In this document: positions 22,739 through 30,106 of the stretch, piece by piece
How positions within the stretch are numbered: position 1 is the stretch's first letter
How the letters are laid out: each line of letters opens with the position of its first letter
DNA from: an uncultured Eubacteriales bacterium
GTDB taxonomy: Bacteria > Bacillota > Clostridia > Oscillospirales > CAG-272
Length of the DNA stretch: 49,537 nt
Assembly (NCBI GenBank): GCA_905187695.1
Contig: CAJJIY010000009.1
Location: 1 to 49,537, forward strand
Direction: 5' to 3'
The notes under the pieces: generated by a model
Databases searched by the model: none
Told to the model about the DNA's origin: nothing
The model's input: the letters and a program-made list of their open reading frames with translations, nothing else
Translations under genes and position numbers: made by a program

Positions 22739-25333
22739 CTATTTTAAGTTGGCTTCTTTGATAAACTGATCTAATTCTTGCTCTTTTATCATCATCTGTT
22801 CGAACATTTCGTTTAATGCTGCGATGATATCAGCCTCACTCGAAGCGGTATCGTATGTGACGGCCTTTGCAGAACACAATGTTTTCCACTCCCAGTCCGG
22901 CTTTGATTTCCTCGGCTGGTAAAAATCAATTAGCGTTTCCATGGGCTTGACTGCGCCTGCGGGTATATTTACTCCGCTTAACATCAGTTGTAAATTAAAG
23001 CGATCCCTTTTATTGTGTATTTCATAAAAATAGAAATTACTGCAGTTCCATCCACTTTTGCTACCTTCTTGTGGTGGCAAAATGCTATCTATTGCTGGCG
23101 TGGTAAATCGAATGAATGAATCATTGGAATGTGAAGGATCGAATCCTATTTTTCCAAGGTTGCGCATTTCCTCGCACCATGAACGGAAAAGTTCTGCCGT
23201 CGTCGACAGCGACGAATCACCGCGCGTAGTTGTCGATGCTACTGCGGGAAGGTTGCTTTGCGGCAATTCTGGGATCTCCGCGCGATCCTCATTTGCGAAT
23301 GTTACAAAGATGAGCGCGTTCTTCCATTCCTCCGTCAAATTCAACTGCCATCTGGTTTCCATAAAACCTATGAGTTTCTTTGTTCTCGCATAGATTGTTT
23401 TTGGTGTCCAGTCAGCCAGTCGTGCGACTTCCAGCTCGGAGTGCGATCCGTCATCGTATCCGCGTCTGCCGTCGTTCTTTGCATGCTTCTTATCATCGAA
23501 ACTGTCGTTTTGGAGAGCAATATTGATGCTTAACGAAAGCGGCAGTAAGTTACCCAGTGCACCGGTCATTGCCGTGATTTCGTTCTCGTTGAACTGACGG
23601 AACATATTTCTCCAATAGTATTTCGTCGGCTTCTGTGGCAAAATATGCTCTATGGAAGTTTTATTATCTTCGGATTTTACGAACTGTTCCCATGTAATTT
23701 TCTTTATGCCGCTGCCTTCGTACAATGAGTACTCATACTCATAGAGGAAGTAATACAGCTGCTTGCCCCAGGCGTAGTATCCATCACCGTCTGCAAACCA
23801 TCTGCCAACCTTTGTGACAAAGTTTGGAATTGCATACGGGATATTTGCATCCGCCGAATCGTTAAGGGCTTTGGTGATTTCTGCAATGTTCTTCTCGCCC
23901 CGTAGAAGCTCTCTGGCTGCTCGGTAATATTCGCTGTTCGAATATGTCGAATTGTAACCGCCAAGTCTAAAGCAAATGAATGTGAAACGCTCGATTGCTT
24001 TGAATAATTTCACGCGATCGGAAGCAGATATGTGCTGCTGGCTGATAGCTGCTGCGACAAGCGGACGGAAATAACCAATGCCTATGCGGTTGAGCCTGTC
24101 AATGTACAGCTGCTCATCTTCGGTTAAATCGTTGTTCTTTTCGTAGGGGAAGTATGAGTCGTACCAGTGTTTTGCCAGTGATTTTAAGCTATCGACATAT
24201 CTCAAAATTTCTGCTGGCTTGAGCTTACCAGTATCGGTTTCGTCATCGACCTCTGCTGCTTCTACCGTCGCTTCGACAGTGTCGTCTGGCATATCGATAG
24301 AATCAGCGTCTTCTTCGATCACCGGCTTCTTCTCAAAAATATTTTTGGAGGAGAATTTCGTTAAAAGGAATCGAATGTATGCGTCGCCCGTATTTCTGGT
24401 GTACTTGAAATACATGAGCCAATGCGCTCGAAGGTACTCATCGTCCGACAATGGCGTCCGTATGTTTCTTCCGAGCTGGTAATATACCTCTTTCCATGCG
24501 TCATTAATTTGCTGGCGCAGATGCTCCTTGTCGGTTTCGTCGCAAATTTCATCGGAATAAAGCGTTGTGAGATAAATCAATCTGTTTTTGAGAAGCTCCA
24601 AATTTGTGAGCTTTTTTCCACGATTGTTCATTGTTTCAAACGCTACAAAAACATCGTAGTCATCGTCTATCTCATGAATGTTGAACATTAAGTGCTGCGT
24701 CAGTTTAAGGTACAACTTGTCTATGCCAGACAGCCCCTCGGCTTCATACAACGCTCTCAAATTGTCTGCAAAGAATTTCTTTGCTGCTTTTAAGTTTTTC
24801 GTGTAGTATGTTTCTTGTACCGATCCGCAGTTAGGTTCATTGAAAACTTTATATCGCAAATATTCTGCGCTGGGGTTGTCGGTTTCGTAACTGAACAGAT
24901 ATGTGGTAATATAATTGGAAGGCGGTCTTTTTTGGCAAATGTATTTTTCGCGTACCGCATCAAGCCGGTCATAGCCAAGTACAGCGGAACTCGGATCAGC
25001 CTTGTATTCCGATGTTTCAGTTATGAACGCGACCAGCTCGTTAATCAAAACGACGAATGTTGTAAGACGCTGCTGCCCATCAACGATGTGGCAGGCTTTG
25101 TATCCTTTGTCTACCATCCAAACGTCATTACCCCAGCTGGTGATATCTTTTCGCTTCAAGGGCTTTAGTGATAGCAAACCAGTGTAGTGGTTGCGTCCTT
25201 CTTGTAGATTCATTACATCGTCCCAGAAATCCACGAGCTGCGGCATCTGCCAGGCATAGCCGCGCTGATAGTCGGGAATTCGAAAAAGTCGATTTTGGAA
25301 TATTTCCGATAATGATTGCAATTCGTTTGCCAT
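22739..25333 (-). CDS. DUF262/DUF1524 (GmrSD-type) nuclease
   Basis: An 864-residue protein. DUF262 is at the N-terminus: RIPDYQRGYAW (18-28) and HIVDGQQRLTT (82-92), the DGQQR nucleotide-dependent motif of GmrS/ParB-like proteins. Around residue 560-640 is a DUF1524 HNH-type nuclease (SIEHILPQ, then GNLLPLSLSIN). The last 160 residues are a separate C-terminal domain I cannot name. GmrSD family proteins are type IV restriction enzymes cutting modified phage DNA with NTP hydrolysis; related DUF262 proteins are common in defence islands. It starts seven bases after the WYL gene stop. It ends in TAG, as no gene outside the island in this window does. Confidence 0.88.
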   Translation of the reverse strand: MANELQSLSEIFQNRLFRIPDYQRGYAWQMPQLVDFWDDVMNLQEGRNHYTGLLSLKPLKRKDITSWGNDVWMVDKGYKACHIVDGQQRLTTFVVLINELVAFITETSEYKADPSSAVLGYDRLDAVREKYICQKRPPSNYITTYLFSYETDNPSAEYLRYKVFNEPNCGSVQETYYTKNLKAAKKFFADNLRALYEAEGLSGIDKLYLKLTQHLMFNIHEIDDDYDVFVAFETMNNRGKKLTNLELLKNRLIYLTTLYSDEICDETDKEHLRQQINDAWKEVYYQLGRNIRTPLSDDEYLRAHWLMYFKYTRNTGDAYIRFLLTKFSSKNIFEKKPVIEEDADSIDMPDDTVEATVEAAEVDDETDTGKLKPAEILRYVDSLKSLAKHWYDSYFPYEKNNDLTEDEQLYIDRLNRIGIGYFRPLVAAAISQQHISASDRVKLFKAIERFTFICFRLGGYNSTYSNSEYYRAARELLRGEKNIAEITKALNDSADANIPYAIPNFVTKVGRWFADGDGYYAWGKQLYYFLYEYEYSLYEGSGIKKITWEQFVKSEDNKTSIEHILPQKPTKYYWRNMFRQFNENEITAMTGALGNLLPLSLSINIALQNDSFDDKKHAKNDGRRGYDDGSHSELEVARLADWTPKTIYARTKKLIGFMETRWQLNLTEEWKNALIFVTFANEDRAEIPELPQSNLPAVASTTTRGDSSLSTTAELFRSWCEEMRNLGKIGFDPSHSNDSFIRFTTPAIDSILPPQEGSKSGWNCSNFYFYEIHNKRDRFNLQLMLSGVNIPAGAVKPMETLIDFYQPRKSKPDWEWKTLCSAKAVTYDTASSEADIIAALNEMFEQMMIKEQELDQFIKEANLK

Positions 25334-25340
25334 CTGCCTA

Positions 25341-26312
25341 TCACTCCTTCTTCATAGTTTCAAACTCTGCTGCGAGTTTGGCGGGCGAAAGAATTTTCAT
25401 GTTTCCTCCAAACTGGAACAACCATCCCCAAAATGTCGGTGCGATCTGTATCTTGACTGTTGCCTGTATGGTATCTGCTCCAGTCCGTTCCATTTTAATT
25501 CCTTCACCAAACTTGTCGTACACCGATCCTATCAACTTTTCTGTGAATTGCAATGTAACCTCGATCGGTTCGCCTCTGTACATTTTGAAAGCCTGCTCGG
25601 TGTATTCGCATACATCCTCACGAAGCGAAATTGCGACATCGGTGATTGGTTCGTCGATGATCTCGACGCCACTCATTCTGTCCACACGGTAATTTGATGT
25701 GCTGCCGTGGCGGGAGCTGTAGCACACCAAATAGTAGTTGTCTTCGTTAAATACCAACGCGATCGGCTCCACAACGTAATGATGTCCTTTGAGTCGGTAC
25801 ACTCGTTCACCGTTCTCGTTTAAATCGTGATAATAGAAAATGACTTTCTTTTGTTGCTGGATTGCTTCTTCCAGAAACCCAACATTATAATAAATTGATT
25901 CGTTGCTGTGTTTGCGGGTATTGAAACACACCAAATTATCCTTGAGTATCTGCGCGCGGTTACTTCCACCGAGGTCTGCTATCTTGTCAATTAACTCTGC
26001 ACTCTTCTTTTCAGTTATGAAACTTGCTGCCTGTACCGCGTCGATAAGCACTTTGAGTTCTGGCACGGCAAAACTGCGGTCTTCCACGTAGTATGCCTTT
26101 TCGTGACCGACCATTGTCGACATGACCTCATAACCGTTGTCGTTCAAAACCTTGATATCGCGGGACAAAGTTCTGCGATCGCAGGGAACACCACGCGCCG
26201 CAAGCTTTTCGCAAACGACCGATGCCAGCATTGGATGCTGCTCATCCGTCTCTTGACGAAACAGCTCCATGAGCTTTAACAATTTGATTTTATGACCGTT
26301 TTCCGTTCCCAT
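25341..26312 (-). CDS. WYL-domain transcriptional regulator
   Basis: A 323-residue regulator: N-terminal helix-turn-helix (about residues 1-75; CDRRTLSRDIKVLNDNGYEV), then a WYL sensor domain (about 130-230; PIALVFNEDNYYLVCYSSRH and YRVDRMSGVEI) and a WCX C-terminal extension. WYL regulators such as BrxR and CapW repress phage-defence operons and release them on infection; that is family knowledge, not shown here. ATG at 26312 follows GGAGG; nine in-frame codons upstream lack one. First gene of the operon with the DUF262 nuclease. Confidence 0.9.
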   Translation of the reverse strand: MGTENGHKIKLLKLMELFRQETDEQHPMLASVVCEKLAARGVPCDRRTLSRDIKVLNDNGYEVMSTMVGHEKAYYVEDRSFAVPELKVLIDAVQAASFITEKKSAELIDKIADLGGSNRAQILKDNLVCFNTRKHSNESIYYNVGFLEEAIQQQKKVIFYYHDLNENGERVYRLKGHHYVVEPIALVFNEDNYYLVCYSSRHGSTSNYRVDRMSGVEIIDEPITDVAISLREDVCEYTEQAFKMYRGEPIEVTLQFTEKLIGSVYDKFGEGIKMERTGADTIQATVKIQIAPTFWGWLFQFGGNMKILSPAKLAAEFETMKKE

Positions 26313-26363
26313 GATAGTGCCTCCGTCCGTGTTCACCAAAAATGGTTATAATTACACTCTTAT

Positions 26364-26392
26364 AGTATAGCACAAAATCGAGGAGCTGTAAA
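26364..26392 (-). promoter_or_regulatory. Promoter of the WYL-DUF262 operon
   Basis: Minus strand TTTACA (26387-26392), 17 bases, TATACT (26364-26369). The likely operator of the WYL regulator overlaps or follows this. Confidence 0.65.
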
Positions 26393-26424
26393 GGAGAAGA
26401 CGTACTTTTTCGTCCTTCTTTTAG

Positions 26425-26446
26425 TTCAAATCCTACTGTCCGCACC
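26425..26446 (+). other. tRNA 3'-end-like sequence, possible attachment-site remnant
   Basis: TTCAAAT, CCTAC, TGTCCGC, ACC reads exactly as a tRNA T-loop, 3' T-stem strand, 3' acceptor strand and the start of ACCA. The 5' T-stem strand and the rest of the tRNA are missing. Integrases commonly recombine at tRNA 3' ends, so this could be the right junction of the island. I see no matching copy at the left edge and no integrase. Confidence 0.45.
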
Positions 26447-26605
26447 TATTTTTATCTTTTTGCAGAGTATAAAACGAAAATAAGGTGAACTCCTTTTGCG
26501 CTCCTGCGGGCAAAAAATAAGAGCCGCAGCAGCCTTGATGACTGCTCCGACTCGCATTTTGCCTTTGTTTTGCTGGATTTCGCCCGAAAACGCCCCTAAA
26601 AGACG
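26447..26605. other. Intergenic stretch between island edge and tRNA-Trp terminator
   Basis: No open reading frame with a ribosome binding site. It holds AT-rich sequence and weak inverted repeats (GCCGCAGCAGCC region near 26525) and no feature I can name. Confidence 0.4.
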
Positions 26606-26648
26606 AAAAAAACGAACTTTCACCTGGTAGACAAAAGTTCGTTTTTTT
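26606..26648 (-). terminator. Terminator of tRNA-Trp (may work on both strands)
   Basis: AAAAAACGAACTTT pairs with AAAGTTCGTTTTTT around a 12-base loop. On the minus strand it lies directly after the tRNA gene. Confidence 0.85.
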
Positions 26649-26649
26649 A

Positions 26650-26725
26650 TGGCAGGGGCAGAAGGATTTGAACCCACGACCCTTGGTTTTGGAGACCAGT
26701 ACTCTACCAGCTGAGCTATACCCCT
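26650..26725 (-). tRNA. tRNA-Trp (anticodon CCA)
   Basis: A 76-base cloverleaf on the minus strand: acceptor AGGGGTA with TGCCCCT, discriminator G and encoded CCA; D-arm GCTC...GAGT; anticodon loop CTCCAAA with anticodon CCA; T-loop TTCAAAT. Two stem positions do not pair: C27-A43 at the top of the anticodon stem and T50-T64 in the T-stem. The D-arm and acceptor each have a G-T wobble. It is convergent in neighbourhood but opposite in strand to the rpmG-secE-nusG block that tRNA-Trp often precedes in the same direction. Confidence 0.93.
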
Positions 26726-26828
26726 GTGTAACGGGGCTATTATACCATATACCGTTGGCTTTTTCAAGGGCTTTTCAAAAAATTGTGAAAAATCTTTGAG
26801 AAAAAATGCTTTTCTATCGGTTTTTCTA

Positions 26829-26857
26829 TTGACAGATAAAGTAAAAACTGCTATAAT
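26829..26857 (+). promoter_or_regulatory. Promoter of rpmG-secE-nusG
   Basis: TTGACA (26829-26834), 17 bases, TATAAT (26852-26857): perfect consensus. It is followed by a leader of about 130 bases with inverted repeats (for example GGACAACGCCGTTGTCC at 26945-26961). Confidence 0.88.
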
Positions 26858-26991
26858 GTTAATTACCTCTGTGAGCGGGCTTTTTTGTTGTGCCTGTGCG
26901 CCAACCCGAAAGGGACAGGCCGGTACCGCCGAGAGGGAGGTACGGGACAACGCCGTTGTCCAATAATTTATAATGGGAGGTGCCGAAAAAC

Positions 26992-27153
26992 ATGGCGAAT
27001 GATGCAAGAGTCAAAATTACGCTGGTTTGCACTGAGTGCAAGCAGAGAAATTATGACACAAAGAAAAACAAGAAGAATGACCCGGATCGGTTGGAACTGA
27101 ATAAGTACTGCCGTTTCTGCAAAAAGCACACTCTTCACAGAGAATCCAAATAA
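26992..27153 (+). CDS. rpmG: 50S ribosomal protein L33
   Basis: A 53-residue zinc-ribbon type L33. Two CxxC pairs (Cys13/16 and Cys40/43) bind zinc; the VKITLVCTECKQRNY start and NKYCRFCKKHTLHRE end are typical. The GGGAGG ribosome binding site stands about 11 bases before ATG. It is the first gene of the rpmG-secE-nusG transcript, the usual Bacillota order. Confidence 0.96.
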   Translation: MANDARVKITLVCTECKQRNYDTKKNKKNDPDRLELNKYCRFCKKHTLHRESK

Positions 27154-27174
27154 GGTAGAAAGGAAGACAGAGCA

Positions 27175-27570
27175 ATGAAAACCATGAAAAGCATTGGCCT
27201 TGTTCTTGCGTGTCTTGCCCTTAGTGTTCTCTCCTTTTTCAGCGTAGCCGCTGAAGAGGGCGTCGAAAACGCTTCCAAAGGTCTTTCCACCGGTGCGCTG
27301 GTATCCCTGATTATCGCCGGCGTAGTGCTGGTCGCGGTCGTAGTGCTGTGTGTGATCCGCCGCGAAAAACTGAAAGAATCCCTGCGGGCCTATAGGCGTG
27401 AAATGAAAAACATCACCTGGTATCCCTGGAAATCGGTCTGGCGCAACACGGTTCTGGTCGTGGTTGTGGTGCTGGTCGCGGCACTGCTGATCGGTCTTCT
27501 GGATATCGCGTTCTTTGAAGGGCAGTATCTGCTGACCGGCAAGGGCGTTCATTTCTTCGGTGGGAACTGA
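27175..27570 (+). CDS. secE: Preprotein translocase subunit SecE, extended form
   Basis: A 131-residue SecE, whereas most Bacillota versions are about 60-75 residues with one helix. The C-terminal part carries the conserved amphipathic segment and helix (REMKNITWYPWKSVWRNT, then VLVVVVVLVAALLIG). In front are two extra hydrophobic helices: a signal-peptide-like segment ending SVAAEEG (1-26) and another at about 41-62. It contacts SecY in the protein export channel. It lies between rpmG and nusG; the stop overlaps the nusG start by one base. Confidence 0.9.
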   Translation: MKTMKSIGLVLACLALSVLSFFSVAAEEGVENASKGLSTGALVSLIIAGVVLVAVVVLCVIRREKLKESLRAYRREMKNITWYPWKSVWRNTVLVVVVVLVAALLIGLLDIAFFEGQYLLTGKGVHFFGGN

Positions 27571-28136
27571 TGAGCAATATCAACGAAATGAATGTAGGTC
27601 CGAGATGGTATGTGGCGCACACCTATTCCGGCTACGAAAACAAAGTAAAAACCAATCTTGAAAAGGTCATCGCAAACCGGGGGCTCGGAGATATGATTTT
27701 CGACATCCGCATCCCCGTGGAAACCGTGGTGGAGAAGAAAGGCGATGTGGAAAAAACCGTAGAGCTGAAGGTCTTCCCCTCCTATGTTTACATCAAGATG
27801 GTCATGAACGACGAGACCTGGCACGCAGTTCGGAACATCATCGGTGTCACCGGCTTTGTGGGCCCCGGCTCCCGTCCGACGCCGATTTCCGAAGAGGAGG
27901 TCCGTGCGCTTCATCTGGAAGACGCACCGGATGCCGAAGCAGAGGAAGTGCGCGTGTCGCTTTCCTTTGCGGTGGGCGACAGCGTCAAGGTCGTCTCCGG
28001 CCTGTTTGAAGGCTATACAGGCACTGTGGAAGCCATTTCCGAAGATCAGAGCATGGTCACCGTGCTCATCAAGCGCGGCCGCCGTGATATGCCTGTGGAA
28101 CTGGGCACCGAATGTGTAGTGCCCGAAAACGCCTGA
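27570..28136 (+). CDS. nusG: Transcription termination/antitermination protein NusG
   Basis: A 188-residue NusG: N-terminal NGN domain (WYVAHTYSGYENKVKTNLEK; YVYIKMVMNDETWHAVRN; TGFVG) that binds RNA polymerase, then a KOW domain (GDSVKVVSGLFEGYTGTVEAI). It modulates pausing and termination. ATG overlaps the secE TGA (TGATG), so the two are coupled. Normal length. Confidence 0.97.
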   Translation: MSNINEMNVGPRWYVAHTYSGYENKVKTNLEKVIANRGLGDMIFDIRIPVETVVEKKGDVEKTVELKVFPSYVYIKMVMNDETWHAVRNIIGVTGFVGPGSRPTPISEEEVRALHLEDAPDAEAEEVRVSLSFAVGDSVKVVSGLFEGYTGTVEAISEDQSMVTVLIKRGRRDMPVELGTECVVPENA

Positions 28137-28217
28137 TTCCGCGTTAAGTGAATCACTGTGGGAGGGAGAAAATTTTGGATTCTCCCGTGTCATACCACAT
28201 CAAGGAGGTAATTTGTA
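28137..28217 (+). promoter_or_regulatory. Leader between nusG and rplK
   Basis: An 81-base gap with a GGGAG...CTCCC hairpin (about 28161-28189) and AAGGAGG before rplK. A leader of this kind is common before rplK in Bacillota and could be the L1/L11 feedback region; inference. Confidence 0.45.
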
Positions 28218-28643
28218 ATGGCAAAGAAAGTTATGGGTTATATCAAATTGCAGTTGCCCGCCGGCAAGGCTACGCCTCAGCCGCCTGTCGGCCCTGCTCT
28301 GGGTCAGTACGGCGTGGCAATTCCCGTCTTTACCAAGGAATTCAACGAACGCACCAAGAACGACATCGGCCTCATCATCCCCGTGGTCATCACGGTTTAT
28401 GCCGACCGTTCCTTCACCTTCATCACCAAGACGCCTCCGGCCGCTGTTCTGATTAAGAAGGCCGCCGGCATTGAAACCGCTTCCGCCGCACCGAACAAGA
28501 CCAAGGTCGCCAAGCTGACGCGCGAACAGGTGAAGAAGATTGCCGAAACCAAAATGCCCGACCTGAACGCCGCTTCTGTCGAAGCCGCCATGAGCATGAT
28601 CGCGGGCACCGCCCGCAGCATGGGCATTACCGTTGAAGACTGA
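28218..28643 (+). CDS. rplK: 50S ribosomal protein L11
   Basis: A 141-residue L11. The N-terminal GKATPQPPVGPALGQYGV loop and C-terminal RNA-binding domain ending GTARSMGI are diagnostic. It forms the GTPase-associated centre with 23S rRNA and L10. Followed 14 bases later by rplA. Confidence 0.98.
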   Translation: MAKKVMGYIKLQLPAGKATPQPPVGPALGQYGVAIPVFTKEFNERTKNDIGLIIPVVITVYADRSFTFITKTPPAAVLIKKAAGIETASAAPNKTKVAKLTREQVKKIAETKMPDLNAASVEAAMSMIAGTARSMGITVED

Positions 28644-28657
28644 GGAGGAGCGTAACA

Positions 28658-29344
28658 ATGGGAAAGAAATATGCAGACAGCGTCAAGCTGATTGAAAAGA
28701 ACAGATTGTATGACCCCTCCGAGGCACTGAATCTGGTTTGCCAGACTTCCAAGGCCAAGTTCGATGAAACCATCGAGATTCATGTCCGTCTGGGCGTAGA
28801 CTCCCGCCATGCCGACCAGCAGGTCCGCGGCGCCGTGGTTCTGCCCAACGGTACCGGCAAAACTGTCCGCACACTGGTCCTGACCAAGGGCGACAAGGTG
28901 GAAGCTGCCAAGGCCGCCGGCGCTGATTATGTCGGTGATATGGAATATGTCGATAAGATCCTCAAGGAAAACTGGTTTGAGTTTGACGTGGTCATTGCCA
29001 GCCCGGATATGATGGGCGTGGTTGGCCGTCTGGGTAAGGTGCTGGGCCCCAAGGGTCTCATGCCCTCCCCCAAAGCCGGCACGGTGACGCCGGATGTGGC
29101 TCGTGCCGTAAGCGAGGCCAAAGCCGGTAAAATCGAATACCGTCTGGATAAAACCAACATCATTCACTGCCCCATCGGCAAGGCATCCTTCGGCGCCGAG
29201 AAGCTCTCCGAGAACTTCTCCACCCTCATGAGCGCGATTCTGAAGGCAAAACCGGCCGCCGCCAAGGGTCAGTATATCAAGAGCTGCGTCCTGGCTTCAA
29301 CCATGGGCCCCGGCATTAAAATCAATTCTGCCAAGCTCAGCTGA
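28658..29344 (+). CDS. rplA: 50S ribosomal protein L1
   Basis: A 228-residue L1. The conserved segments HVRLGVDSRHADQQVRGAVV, LGKVLGPKGLMPSPKAGTVT and GPGIKI are present. It binds 23S rRNA at the L1 stalk and usually represses its own operon. A strong terminator follows, so rplJL are not in this transcript. Confidence 0.98.
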   Translation: MGKKYADSVKLIEKNRLYDPSEALNLVCQTSKAKFDETIEIHVRLGVDSRHADQQVRGAVVLPNGTGKTVRTLVLTKGDKVEAAKAAGADYVGDMEYVDKILKENWFEFDVVIASPDMMGVVGRLGKVLGPKGLMPSPKAGTVTPDVARAVSEAKAGKIEYRLDKTNIIHCPIGKASFGAEKLSENFSTLMSAILKAKPAAAKGQYIKSCVLASTMGPGIKINSAKLS

Positions 29345-29352
29345 TGATTTAC

Positions 29353-29388
29353 ACAAAAATCCGCACGCGATCGCGTGCGGATTTTTGT
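29353..29388 (+). terminator. Terminator after rplA
   Basis: A perfect 36-base palindrome with a T-rich 3' arm; the minimal loop would open in vivo. Confidence 0.9.
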
Positions 29389-29415
29389 TTGTCTCTTTTT
29401 TCCTTTTCATTGGTC

Positions 29416-29445
29416 GGATAAAATACCCCTTTTTTACCCATAATA
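29416..29445 (+). promoter_or_regulatory. Sigma-G-like promoter of spoVT
   Basis: GGATA (29416-29420), an 18-base spacer, then CATAATA (29439-29445). This fits the forespore sigma-G pattern (GHATR, 18, CATWMTA) except for one base. spoVT is a sigma-G gene in Bacillus subtilis. Confidence 0.6.
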
Positions 29446-29480
29446 GGAGTAACCCAAACATTTTACCAATGGAGGCTTTT

Positions 29481-30038
29481 ATGAAAGCAACTGGAATCGT
29501 AAGAAGGATCGATGATCTGGGGCGTGTTGTCATCCCGAAAGAGATCCGCCGCACGATGCGCATCCGGGAAGGTGACCCGCTGGAGATCTATACCGATCGT
29601 GAAGGCGAAGTCATATTCAAAAAATACTCCCCCATCGGCGAGCTCTCCGCTTTTGCGGGCGAATACGCCGAGACGCTCTATAAAACCTGCGCGCTCAACA
29701 TTGTAATCACAGACCGCGACGCGGTCATTGCAACAGCCGGCGTTCCGAAAAAAGAATACGCCGACAAAGCGCTATCTCCCGAAATGGAAAAGATCATGGA
29801 AGGCCGTTCGCTTTATGTCTTCCGGGAGGGGGATTCCCGCATTGCCGTGACCACCGGAGAGGGCAGTTTCTTCGTAAACTGTGCCATGCCGATCATCACC
29901 GAAGGCGATGTGGTCGGCTGTGTGGCTTCTCTTCGAACAGATGAAAAAGAAAGGCGCGGCGCCACCCCCATCGGCGATGTGGAAAACAAGCTGATTCAGA
30001 CTGCCGCCGGCTTTTTAGGCAGACAGTTGGAGAGCTGA
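29481..30038 (+). CDS. spoVT: Stage V sporulation protein T (AbrB-type regulator)
   Basis: A 185-residue SpoVT: AbrB-type swapped-hairpin DNA-binding domain (KATGIVRRIDDLGRVVIPKE, residues 2-50) plus a C-terminal GAF-like domain of about 130 residues, ending in QTAAGFLGRQLES. It tunes forespore gene expression late in sporulation and indicates a spore-forming host. The ATG at 29481 follows GGAGG; the ORF is open upstream without a ribosome binding site. It has its own sigma-G-like promoter and terminator. Confidence 0.95.
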   Translation: MKATGIVRRIDDLGRVVIPKEIRRTMRIREGDPLEIYTDREGEVIFKKYSPIGELSAFAGEYAETLYKTCALNIVITDRDAVIATAGVPKKEYADKALSPEMEKIMEGRSLYVFREGDSRIAVTTGEGSFFVNCAMPIITEGDVVGCVASLRTDEKERRGATPIGDVENKLIQTAAGFLGRQLES

Positions 30039-30060
30039 GCTCCCCTTCCCCAAAAAATTC

Positions 30061-30090
30061 AAAAAGCTGTCACAGTTGTGACAGCTTTTT
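30061..30090. terminator. Bidirectional terminator between spoVT and the polysaccharide operon
   Basis: 13-base-pair stem (30061-30073 with 30078-30090), loop AGTT, flanked by A and T runs so it can serve both convergent transcripts. Confidence 0.9.
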
Positions 30091-30106
30091 GCATTTGAAA
30101 ATGATT

